The notes below the pieces were generated by a model. The model searched no databases and was not told where the DNA came from. It saw only the letters and a program-made list of their open reading frames with translations. This document shows positions 15,974 to 23,364 of a stretch of 64,000 nucleotides of DNA, piece by piece; position 1 is the stretch's first letter; each line of letters begins with the position of its first letter. A program made the translations under genes and the position numbers. This stretch comes from Cytophagales bacterium. Its GTDB lineage: Bacteria > Bacteroidota > Bacteroidia > Cytophagales > Spirosomataceae. Where the stretch lies: positions 1 through 64,000 of the forward strand of contig JAAFKE010000007.1 of NCBI GenBank assembly GCA_013298215.1, given 5' to 3'.

Positions 15974-17653
15974 TTATTGCTGCATACCCGTTTCACCACC
16001 ATAATAAACCTTACCGTCTTTGGCAAGTACACATGGTGAAGAGAAAATGGTATCACCTGCCTTAAATTCCCATCTTTTCTTGCCTGTTAAAGCATCTGTG
16101 GCATAAATGGTGGTATAAACACGGTTTCCTCCTCCACCGTAAAGCATATCATTGGCAAACGTCAGGGAATTATGACTGTATGTCGCATCAAAAACTACCC
16201 ACTTTTGTGCTCCAGTGGCCGAAACCACGGCATTATTAATACTTTGAAAAATCAGAGAATTTGTAGCAATGGGTGCGGTGTTTGAAATATTGCTTTCTCC
16301 AGATTTTTTCCAATTCAATTTTCCAGTTGCCGCATCTACAGAATACAAGTAAGGCCCACCATCCCGCATGAAGACCGATCCATTAAAGACGGTAGGGGAA
16401 ATAATATTGTATTGAGTAGTGTAATCCCATTTTTTTACACCAGTATTGGCATCAATAGCCATTATTCCTTTAATATTTGGAGCAAAAACTACTCCATCAA
16501 CTACCGCTATTGAGTTATCACCAAAAAAACTGGAAGTAAATTCACTATTCGTTTGTAACTTCCACTTGGTAGTGCCATCAGTAGCATTGAGGGCAAAAAT
16601 AGTATTGCCGTTGCTCGAGGTGTAAACGATACCATTTACGACAACAGGATTTGATGGAGAACTAACAAATGCACCAAGAGGAACAGACCACTTTTGTTTA
16701 CCCGTTAGTGCATCTATTGCTAAAAGAGAGCCGTTATTACTGATAAAAATAGTGTTATCAGCCAGAGTAGGTGAGTGGTCGAAATCGGCCAGTCCTAAAA
16801 ATTCCCATTTTTTAAGTCCAGTTGTCGCATCAACAGCATAAAATTTCTTGTCCCAACTTCCTACGTACACGATACCATTTGCGTAAGCAGGCGAAGCAGA
16901 TATGTTACCCCCCGTCAAAAATTCCCATCTTTTAGCCCCTGTGGTTGCATCAATAGCGTAAAGCTTTTTGTCATAGCTCCCAACAAATAGTACGTCATTT
17001 GCGCTTACGACAACTGGGGTAGGAGTTACGGTTATGGCTACGTTATACGCTTGTGTGCTGCCGTCTTCGGCGGTAACGGTGTAGGTTACGGCTTTGCTAA
17101 AATCTTGGGCGGTGCCAGTGGCGGGCGAGACGGTGGCTTTGGGCGAGAGCGTAATGGTGGGTACGAGCTTGGTGGCATCGGTACCTGCGGGCAGGGTGGC
17201 CGTAATGTTCAGGCCGCTAATGCTGGTCGCTACGGCGGGGCTTAGGGCATTGAAAGCAAAGGTCAAAATGGCTTTTTCGGTGCTTTTGGGGGCGACACTT
17301 TTCGTAACCGTTACGGTGTATTTCTGGTTCGTGCCGTCTTCGGCGGTAACGGTGTAGGTTACGGGGTTCGTAAAGTTTTGGGCCGCGCCAGAAGCGGGCG
17401 AGACCGTGGCTTTGGGCGAGAGCGCGATGGTGGGGGCGAGGGTCGTAACGTCCACGCTAAACGGCACGGTGGCCGAGATGCTCGTGCCGCTGATGGCGGC
17501 GTTCACGGCGGGGCTAATGCCACTAAACGCAAAAGTCGAGATGTCTTTGGCGGTGCTTTTGGGAGGAACGGCGTCTTCTTTTTTGCAAGACCAAATGATG
17601 CCCAACAGTAAAGCAAGGGCCACGAGAGAACGGAAAATTGGTTGTTTGTTCAT
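15974..17653 (-). CDS. Lipoprotein with two tandem DUF5018-like domains and a PQQ-type beta-propeller
   Basis: The 559-residue product has a lipoprotein signal (LLGIIWSCKKED, Cys at about 23). Two copies of an approximately 85-residue domain follow (about 37-120 and 124-208), each with STFAFSGISPAV or LTFAFNALSPAV followed by PTIxLSPKATVSPA and TYTVTAEDG. The C-terminal 350 residues contain seven or so PQQ/WD-like blades of the form VLFVGSYDKKLYAIDATTGAKRW, as in BamB and PQQ-dependent dehydrogenases. No dehydrogenase active site is seen, so a binding or structural role at the cell surface is likely. The two domains are also near-duplicate in DNA (17030-17260 and 17335-17560), indicating a recent internal duplication. 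The gene's first codons form part of a 49-base direct repeat. Confidence 0.78.
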   Translation of the reverse strand: MNKQPIFRSLVALALLLGIIWSCKKEDAVPPKSTAKDISTFAFSGISPAVNAAISGTSISATVPFSVDVTTLAPTIALSPKATVSPASGAAQNFTNPVTYTVTAEDGTNQKYTVTVTKSVAPKSTEKAILTFAFNALSPAVATSISGLNITATLPAGTDATKLVPTITLSPKATVSPATGTAQDFSKAVTYTVTAEDGSTQAYNVAITVTPTPVVVSANDVLFVGSYDKKLYAIDATTGAKRWEFLTGGNISASPAYANGIVYVGSWDKKFYAVDATTGLKKWEFLGLADFDHSPTLADNTIFISNNGSLLAIDALTGKQKWSVPLGAFVSSPSNPVVVNGIVYTSSNGNTIFALNATDGTTKWKLQTNSEFTSSFFGDNSIAVVDGVVFAPNIKGIMAIDANTGVKKWDYTTQYNIISPTVFNGSVFMRDGGPYLYSVDAATGKLNWKKSGESNISNTAPIATNSLIFQSINNAVVSATGAQKWVVFDATYSHNSLTFANDMLYGGGGNRVYTTIYATDALTGKKRWEFKAGDTIFSSPCVLAKDGKVYYGGETGMQQ

Positions 17654-17676
17654 TGTTTTGTTCGTTAAACGGTTTG
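17628..17676. repeat. 49-base direct repeat R1, before the VapBC-like pair
   Basis: The block begins GAACGGAAAATTG and ends TAAACGGTTTG. It covers the first eight codons and the leader of the lipoprotein gene on the minus strand. It matches R2 (18383-18431) at 46 of 49 positions, and the two copies bracket the VapBC-like locus. Confidence 0.75.
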
Positions 17677-17688
17677 TAAAAAATTGAT

Positions 17689-17696
17689 TATGTTTG
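17689..17696 (+). promoter_or_regulatory. -7 box of the VapBC-like operon
   Basis: TATGTTTG fits TAnnTTTG and lies 20 bases before the antitoxin ATG. The surrounding 21 bases (17684-17704) are almost identical to the promoter region of the MazEF-like pair (13928-13948). Confidence 0.5.
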
Positions 17697-17716
17697 TTAA
17701 AAAATTGGGAACTGTT

Positions 17717-17935
17717 ATGTACGCTACAATCAATGGTATTTTTGAGAACGGAATTTTGTTAATGCTCGAAACGCCGCCCACCGCCAAAAAATCGAAGGTG
17801 GTTATTACTTTTATGGAAGAATTAGAAACACTACCAAAGCCTACAAAGCGTAAATTGGGGGGCTTAGAGGGTAAAATTTCCATTCCAGACGATTTTAACG
17901 AGCCACTCGACGACCTCAAAGAATACATGTTCTGA
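17717..17935 (+). CDS. Antitoxin of a VapBC-like pair (DUF2281-like)
   Basis: The 72-residue protein starts at ATG 17717 (MYATINGIFENGILLMLE); an upstream in-frame start would run through the promoter. It contains a strand-rich N-terminus and the tail LGGLEGKISIPDDFNEPLDDLKEYM, which is characteristic of DUF2281/Phd-like antitoxins that pair with PIN-domain toxins. Its TGA overlaps the ATG of the toxin by one base (TGATG), so translation is coupled. The frame is intact, unlike the toxin. It would normally bind the PIN toxin and repress its own promoter at 17689. Confidence 0.72.
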   Translation: MYATINGIFENGILLMLETPPTAKKSKVVITFMEELETLPKPTKRKLGGLEGKISIPDDFNEPLDDLKEYMF

Positions 17936-18350
17936 TGCGTTACTTGATTGATACTCAGATTGCTATTTGGGCAAAAGAAAACAATGCCAGATTGAAGCCT
18001 TCCATAAGAGCCATTCTCGAAGACCTCGAAAACGACATTTACGTTAGCGCGTTCAGCATTCAAGAAATAGCCATCAAACATCAATTGGCAAAACTGCCGC
18101 ATTTCGTGGTTAGCGTTGAAAACTTTGCTCAAACACTCCTTGACGATGATTTTTCTATTCTTGCAATCAGCAATGCCCACCTTTTCAATTACCATCGCAT
18201 TCCATTTTACGACGACCACCGCGACTGGGCGTCCCCGACCCGTTTGACCGTTTCATTTTGTCAGTAGCATTAACTGAAAATATGACAGTTATAACGGCTG
18301 ATGAGAAATTTGAAAGATACGAGCCACTTGTCAATATTATCCTTGTCTGA
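17935..18350 (+). pseudogene. vapC: VapC-like PIN-domain toxin disrupted by a 14-base insertion
   Basis: The frame starts MRYLIDTQIAIWAKENN, with the first PIN aspartate at residue 6 and the central glutamate in SAFSIQEIAIKHQL. After YDDHRD a 14-base insertion (18226-18239) shifts the frame and ends it at 18267. Without it, translation would continue DPFDRFILSVALTENMTVI and TADEKFERYEPL to a TGA at 18348-18350, restoring the two C-terminal acidic residues (DPFDR and TAD) that complete the PIN nuclease site. The insertion carries a GAC that repeats the flanking GAC. PIN toxins cleave tRNA or rRNA; this copy should be inactive. Everything downstream of the insertion is still perfectly readable, so the lesion looks recent. 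Confidence 0.8.
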
Positions 18351-18382
18351 TTCATTTAACACCACTTTAAGGCGGCAAAAAC

Positions 18383-18431
18383 GAACGGAAAATTGCTTGT
18401 TTGTTCATTGTTTTGTTTGCTAAACGGTTTG
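18383..18431. repeat. 49-base direct repeat R2, after the VapBC-like pair
   Basis: This is a second copy of the block at 17628-17676, with three mismatches. On the minus strand it carries ATG AAC AAA CAA, the same first codons as the lipoprotein gene, but that frame stops after 13 codons. It therefore looks like a duplicated 5' gene end left beyond the VapBC-like pair. Confidence 0.75.
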
Positions 18432-19056
18432 AGATAAAACGAATGAATACGCAAGTCGGGGCCAGCAGGGTAGTTGAAATAGCTTACTGTTTGGTGTGTC
18501 GCTGTTCGTTTCTCTCTCCCATAACTTTCGCAACAAACGTAACCTGGAAGCGATAGAAACCATCACCACTTCCCGCCACTGGTAGGTATTAGTAGATTAA
18601 CGACGTGTTTTAGGGGGTGAAAAATTAAACGGTAGGTAGTTTTTGGCACTATAAGTGAGCCAACAGACATTGTAGTCTGTAAAGCACAGCGTGTCTAACG
18701 CTTTCCAGTTAAGTATGGTGGCAAAAGATTTTCTCTACCAAACCCGCATCAAGGTTATGAAACCGAGCAAGAGGCTCGTTTATTTTGCTGGTACTAAGTT
18801 CAAATGTGGAATTGGAAATGCCGTGCCACTACAAGTAGGGACGAGCATAATGAATGAGGGGAAATGCGAGATGAGTTTGTAGCAAAGGATAAACCACCCA
18901 TCACTCGTAGTCGATTGCCATTGCCCACATGGCCACTCAGCGAAAAATCGGTCTCCAGCCCAAACATTTTGTTAAGGTAAAATCCTGGGTTGCTGCGCAG
19001 ATAATAATTCGTTTTTGTTCTTAACTTCGCAACTTAGTTCAAAACCATATCTTTCC
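18432..19056. other. 625-base region with no supported gene; possible structured RNA or element remnant
   Basis: No frame here looks like a protein. A 63-codon frame at 18691-18882 has no recognisable content. The DNA contains several short hairpins, including ACAGAC/GTCTGT near 18665-18682 and GAGC/GCTC near 18763-18776, and a purine-rich stretch around 18840-18895 whose style resembles group II intron domains. No intron boundaries or reverse transcriptase were found, so the identity is open. Confidence 0.4.
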
Positions 19057-20232
19057 ATGACCAAATACATCACTTTCTGCGCCATTTTTACCGCACTCGT
19101 ACTCACAGAGACCAGCGTTGGAGCCCAATCGTTTTTTGATGATACAACCAAAATATACGCCGCCCCGCGCCTGGCCAAAACCCCGCAAGCTGGCGTGTTG
19201 CTCACTTGGACCGAGAAAGACCCGAGCGGAATGGCGGCTTTTTGCATGGCTTCGTCCGACGACGCTGGCCAGACCTTTGCCGACAAACGCGTAATTTACG
19301 CGAGCACGGGCATTGGCGGCAGCCGCTTGATGCAGCCCAAGGTGTTGTTCAAAAAAAATGGGGACATGGTGGCGGTGTTTTCTAACCGCTCCGACACGCC
19401 AACGGGCAAACGATCGCTGGACATACTTTTTAGCGTTTCAAACAACAATGGGGCCTCTTGGAGTGCGCCACAGTCGGTCGATGCCGACCCGACCAAAGGA
19501 ATTGTGCGGGGTTTTTACGATGCCGTTGTGTTGCCAAACGACGAAATTGCGGTGGCCTATTTGAAAGACGTGGCGGGTAGTACCAAGCACGAAGAGCGCG
19601 ACCTGCGTTTGGTGGTTACAAAAAATGGAGCCTTTGCGCCCGAAAGGGTCATAGACTCGGTCGTTTGCGACTGCTGTAACGTCAGTATGTTGGTAGATGC
19701 TACGGGTGCATTGCAGGTCTATTACCGCGACAACAACGACGACATTCGGGACATGGCCAGGCTCACATCGACCGACAACGCGGCCACGTTTTCCAAGTCG
19801 GCCGTTATTCATACCGACAATTGGAAAATAAAAGGTTGCCCCCACAGCGGTGCGGTGTCGGGTGTTTTTGGCAACAGTGCCCTGGTAACGTGGTTTTCGG
19901 GTGCGGCCAACCAGCCAGGCATCAGACTAACCACCCAAGAGGGCAAACGCCTCGCTATTTTGAGCGAACCGTCGGCCAAGAACGCAACGGTGTCGGTGCT
20001 GGCCAACACGGCGGTTTGGCTCTGGGAGCAAAACCAAGGCGAGGCGAAGGTGTCGCAGATCGGTTTCAAGACCCTGAACGCTGGTACGCTCTCGGAAACG
20101 GTTTGGGTCAAAAACTCAGAATACGCCACCAACGCGAGCGGTGTTTTGTTCGACAAAAAAATGGTTGTTGTTTATGAAGTCAAAAAGGCGGGCCAAAAAA
20201 CGAGCATCAGACGGCAAACGGTCGATCTGTAA
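19057..20232 (+). CDS. Secreted sialidase-fold (BNR/Asp-box) protein
   Basis: The start at ATG 19057 gives 391 residues with a signal peptide (MTKYITFCAIFTALVLTETSVGAQ). Two Asp-box motifs (SSDDAGQTF and VSNNNGASW) mark a six-bladed sialidase-type propeller. The middle contains a Cys-rich strand DSVVCDCCNVSMLV. Exo-alpha-sialidase catalytic arginines could not be placed confidently, so it may be a binding protein or hydrolase of unknown substrate. It converges on the dehydrogenase gene and overlaps its 3' end by 26 bases. An open frame extends 14 codons upstream but without a signal peptide. Confidence 0.72.
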   Translation: MTKYITFCAIFTALVLTETSVGAQSFFDDTTKIYAAPRLAKTPQAGVLLTWTEKDPSGMAAFCMASSDDAGQTFADKRVIYASTGIGGSRLMQPKVLFKKNGDMVAVFSNRSDTPTGKRSLDILFSVSNNNGASWSAPQSVDADPTKGIVRGFYDAVVLPNDEIAVAYLKDVAGSTKHEERDLRLVVTKNGAFAPERVIDSVVCDCCNVSMLVDATGALQVYYRDNNDDIRDMARLTSTDNAATFSKSAVIHTDNWKIKGCPHSGAVSGVFGNSALVTWFSGAANQPGIRLTTQEGKRLAILSEPSAKNATVSVLANTAVWLWEQNQGEAKVSQIGFKTLNAGTLSETVWVKNSEYATNASGVLFDKKMVVVYEVKKAGQKTSIRRQTVDL

Positions 20233-21160
20233 CCGAGGCCGCGATCTGCGCCACCAGCACTTGGTTAATGCGCTGGTAGCTTTCGTGGCTCCAGCCCGCC
20301 ACGTGGGGGGTGAGCAAAACGTTGTCTGAGGCGCAAAGATACCCGAACGCCGCACCCTGGGTAGGGGTGAGGGTATTGAGTTTCTCGTTTTCCAAAACAT
20401 CCAGCCCCGCTCCCCTGATTTTACCGCTTTCTAAGCCCCGAACGAGTGCCTCCAACTCCACAATTTCGCCGCGTGCGCAATTGAGTAAGTAAAAAGGCTT
20501 GGCGGCGGAGTCAATAAAACGGTCGTTTACCAACTGGCGGGTGTCGTCGTTCAACGGCACGTGCAGGCTTATTACGTCGGCTTGGGCCATAATTTCGGGC
20601 ATACTTACCGCCTGGGCGTAGGCATCGGCGTAGTCGTCGCGGTATTTGTCGAAACACAAAACGCGGCAACCAAAGCCGCTCAAACGTCTGGCCGTAGCTT
20701 GGCCGTTGTGGCCGTAGCCAATTATTCCCACTGTTTTGTGCATGAGTTCAAAGCCCCGATTGGCCTCTCTGTCCCAGATTTTTTGCCGCACTTGGCGGTC
20801 GGCCCGCACCAAATTGGTGAGCAGAGCCAGCAGCAAGGCCACGGCGTGTTCGGCCACGGTGTCGCAGTTGCCCGCATTGGCCTGAAAAAGTTTGATGTTG
20901 CGCCGCTGCACGGCGGCGGCATCTACCAGGTCTAACCCCGCACCCGCTCTGGCCACGAACCTAAGTTGCGTACCAAATTGCAGCAATGTTTCGTCAATTT
21001 TGGTTTTGGAGCGAATCACCAAACCCGCATAATCACCCAAAATAGCGCACATTTCCGAACGGTTTATGAGCGGACGGTAGTGGCCCTCCAAACCAATTGC
21101 ACTGAGCATGGGTAGGAGCGAGGGGTGCATCTCGTCGGCAATTAAAACCAATGGTTGCAT
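20207..21160 (-). CDS. D-isomer-specific 2-hydroxyacid dehydrogenase (SerA-like)
   Basis: The 317-residue enzyme starts at ATG 21160 (MQPLVLIADEMHPSL); ATG 21181 would add seven residues. The NAD-binding GIIGYGHNGQATARRL motif is followed by the catalytic triad in NCARGE (Arg), LDVLENE (Glu) and TPHVAGWSHES (His). The family reduces 2-keto acids or oxidises D-2-hydroxyacids, for example 3-phosphoglycerate in serine synthesis. No C-terminal ACT domain is present, so regulation by serine is unlikely. It is divergent from pdxA; because vitamin B6 synthesis by the DXP-dependent route uses an erythronate-4-phosphate dehydrogenase (PdxB) of this same family, the pairing with pdxA is suggestive but not proof. 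Confidence 0.85.
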   Translation of the reverse strand: MQPLVLIADEMHPSLLPMLSAIGLEGHYRPLINRSEMCAILGDYAGLVIRSKTKIDETLLQFGTQLRFVARAGAGLDLVDAAAVQRRNIKLFQANAGNCDTVAEHAVALLLALLTNLVRADRQVRQKIWDREANRGFELMHKTVGIIGYGHNGQATARRLSGFGCRVLCFDKYRDDYADAYAQAVSMPEIMAQADVISLHVPLNDDTRQLVNDRFIDSAAKPFYLLNCARGEIVELEALVRGLESGKIRGAGLDVLENEKLNTLTPTQGAAFGYLCASDNVLLTPHVAGWSHESYQRINQVLVAQIAASVTDRPFAV

Positions 21161-21201
21161 ATTTGAGTTGTTGGATTTCATTTTTGCGTAACTTGCAAAC
21201 G

Positions 21202-21209
21202 CAAAATTA
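21202..21209 (-). promoter_or_regulatory. -7 box for the 2-hydroxyacid dehydrogenase gene
   Basis: The minus strand reads TAATTTTG, a TAnnTTTG match, about 20-40 bases before the possible start codons. It lies in the 66-base divergent gap shared with pdxA. Confidence 0.4.
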
Positions 21210-21226
21210 ATAGATTGTAACAAATA

Positions 21227-22318
21227 ATGTCTGAAATAACCGAAAAGCCAGTAATCGGCATTACGATGGGCGACTACAACGGGATCGGCCCCGAGGTAAT
21301 ACTGAAAGCCCTCCACAACAACCAGATGAACCGCATCTGCACGCCAGTGGTTTATGGTTCGATGAAGGTATTGAACCGCTACCGTGCTTTGTCAGACATG
21401 AAAGATTGGCAACTAACGGGCGCACAAAGTGCCGAAACCGCCAACCCAAAACTGACCAATGTCATTACGTGTTTCAACGACCAGGCCACTGAGGTTGAGC
21501 CAGGTAAAGTAACGCCCGAAGCGGGAAAAGCGGCTTTTGAGTGCCTAAAACGCGGGGTAGAAGACCTCAAAGCGGGAAAAATTGCTGCGCTGGTGACGGC
21601 ACCAATCAACAAAAAAAATATTCAGAGCGACGATTTTGCGTTTCCTGGCCACACCGAGTACCTGGCCGATGCCTTTGGCGTAAAAGAAAACTTGATGTTC
21701 ATGATTAGCGAAGACCTGCGGGTGGCCGTCGTAACGGGGCACATTCCGTTGGCGGAGGTGTCGGCGGTGCTCACGCGGGATAAAATAACGAAGAAAATTA
21801 GCTTATTGACGCAATCGCTGCGCAACGACTTCGGCATTCGTAAACCGCGTATTGCTGTTTTGGGGCTCAACCCCCACGCTGGCGAAGATGGCCTGCTGGG
21901 GAGCGAAGATGCCCAGATTATTAGGCCAGCGGTGCAAGATTTGCAAAACAAAGGGCAACTCGTTTTTGGGCCGATGCCCGCCGACGGTTTTTTTGGTACC
22001 CAGCAATACAAAAAATACGATGCCGTGCTGGCCATGTACCACGACCAGGGTCTGATTCCGTTCAAGACAATTGCTTTTGAGGAGGGCGTAAACTTCACGG
22101 CGGGTATGGTGGCCGTCAGAACATCGCCCGACCACGGCACTGCCTACGACATTGCGGGCAAAAACCAAGCCAGCGAGGTGTCGATGCTCCACGCCATTTA
22201 CGCGGCCATCGACATTGCCAAAAACCGCGCCGAGCAGCAGAATTTGGAGAAAAACGCCCTCAAAAAGCAAGATTTAAGGGCCATTTTAAAGGGCGACGAC
22301 TCAAAATCGGGACGATGA
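21227..22318 (+). CDS. pdxA: 4-hydroxythreonine-4-phosphate dehydrogenase
   Basis: The 363-residue protein shows the PdxA pattern throughout: GITMGDYNGIGPEVILKAL near the N-terminus, the metal-binding FPGHTEYLAD, VAVVTGHIPL, LGLNPHAGEDGLLG and the substrate/metal loop AMYHDQGLIPFK. It oxidises 4-phosphohydroxy-L-threonine to an aminoketone phosphate in pyridoxal-5'-phosphate synthesis, in the cytoplasm, as a dimer. Length and motifs are complete. Its stop overlaps the next start (ATGA), coupling it to a radical SAM gene. Confidence 0.95.
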   Translation: MSEITEKPVIGITMGDYNGIGPEVILKALHNNQMNRICTPVVYGSMKVLNRYRALSDMKDWQLTGAQSAETANPKLTNVITCFNDQATEVEPGKVTPEAGKAAFECLKRGVEDLKAGKIAALVTAPINKKNIQSDDFAFPGHTEYLADAFGVKENLMFMISEDLRVAVVTGHIPLAEVSAVLTRDKITKKISLLTQSLRNDFGIRKPRIAVLGLNPHAGEDGLLGSEDAQIIRPAVQDLQNKGQLVFGPMPADGFFGTQQYKKYDAVLAMYHDQGLIPFKTIAFEEGVNFTAGMVAVRTSPDHGTAYDIAGKNQASEVSMLHAIYAAIDIAKNRAEQQNLEKNALKKQDLRAILKGDDSKSGR

Positions 22319-23340
22319 ACCAGAGCGCAATCGATGGTCTGAATTTCTTGTCCAAGCTCTCGCCGCAGCGCGCCTGGAACGCCCTCAAAGTGCTGGGCAG
22401 CTACTACGAGTCTAAGTGGCGCGGGCGGGCGGTTCACCGTGGCTTGCCGATTAGTATTTCGTTCGAGCCGACCACGTCGTGCAACCTGCGCTGCCCCGAG
22501 TGCCCCAGTGGGCTGCGGTCGTTTACGCGCCCAACGGGGATGTTGGAGGGCGACCTTTTTAAAAGAACCGTGGACGAGCTGGCCGACTCGCTGCTGTACC
22601 TGATCTTTTATTTTCAGGGCGAACCCTACCTGCACCCCCAATTTTTGGAGTTGGTGCAGTACGCAGCCCAAAAAAAAATATACACGGCAACCTCCACAAA
22701 TGCCCACTACCTAACCGATTCCAATGCCCGAAAAACGGTAGAATCGGGGCTCGACCGCCTCATTATTTCGATCGATGGAACCACGCAAGATGTGTATGAA
22801 CAGTACCGAGTGGGGGGTAAGTTAGAAAAAGTTTTGGAGGGAACGAAAAATGTGATCCGCTGGAAAAAGGCGCTTAAATCTAAAACCCCGCACGTGGTGT
22901 TTCAGTTTTTGGTGGTGCGCCCCAACGAGCACCAAATTGACCAGGTGCGGCAATTGGCCAAAGAACTCGGAGTGGACGAGGTGGGCTTGAAAACAGCGCA
23001 AATTTACGACTACGAAAACGGTTCGCCGCTCATACCGACCATTGAAAAGTATGCCCGCTACGCCAAACAAAGCGACGGTAAGTATCTGATTAAGAACGCC
23101 ATGGACGACAGTTGCTGGAAAATGTGGCACTCGTGCGTCATAACCTGGGACGGCCTGGTGGTGCCCTGTTGTTTTGACAAAGACGCCCACTACCGCCTCG
23201 GCGACGTGAAAACGCAGAGTTTCAAATCGCTCTGGCGGGGTCAAAAATACCAGCAGTTTAGGGCGAGTTTGGTGCGCTCGCGGTCAGAAATTGAGATGTG
23301 CAAAAACTGCACCGAAGGCACAAAAGTTTGGGCAGATTGA
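22315..23340 (+). CDS. Radical SAM protein with SPASM-type C-terminal cluster
   Basis: The 341-residue protein has the radical SAM CX3CX2C motif CNLRCPEC (Cys56, Cys60, Cys63), a central TIM-barrel with SIDGTTQDVYEQYR, and a Cys-rich C-terminus (VVPCCFDKD and CKNCTEG) that binds auxiliary [4Fe-4S] clusters as in SPASM proteins. Such enzymes modify peptides, sugars or nucleosides. It overlaps pdxA by four bases and is followed by recQ, so its substrate cannot be read from context; no precursor peptide gene is visible nearby. A free-standing metabolic role, perhaps sugar or cofactor modification, is as likely as peptide maturation. Confidence 0.85.
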   Translation: MNQSAIDGLNFLSKLSPQRAWNALKVLGSYYESKWRGRAVHRGLPISISFEPTTSCNLRCPECPSGLRSFTRPTGMLEGDLFKRTVDELADSLLYLIFYFQGEPYLHPQFLELVQYAAQKKIYTATSTNAHYLTDSNARKTVESGLDRLIISIDGTTQDVYEQYRVGGKLEKVLEGTKNVIRWKKALKSKTPHVVFQFLVVRPNEHQIDQVRQLAKELGVDEVGLKTAQIYDYENGSPLIPTIEKYARYAKQSDGKYLIKNAMDDSCWKMWHSCVITWDGLVVPCCFDKDAHYRLGDVKTQSFKSLWRGQKYQQFRASLVRSRSEIEMCKNCTEGTKVWAD

Positions 23341-23364
23341 TCCAACCACTCCACCCGTTTGGCG

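Noticed and set aside
18691-18882. 63-codon frame in the unassigned 18.4-19.0 kb region
   Set aside because: There is no recognisable domain, and hairpins run through it; kept as non-coding.
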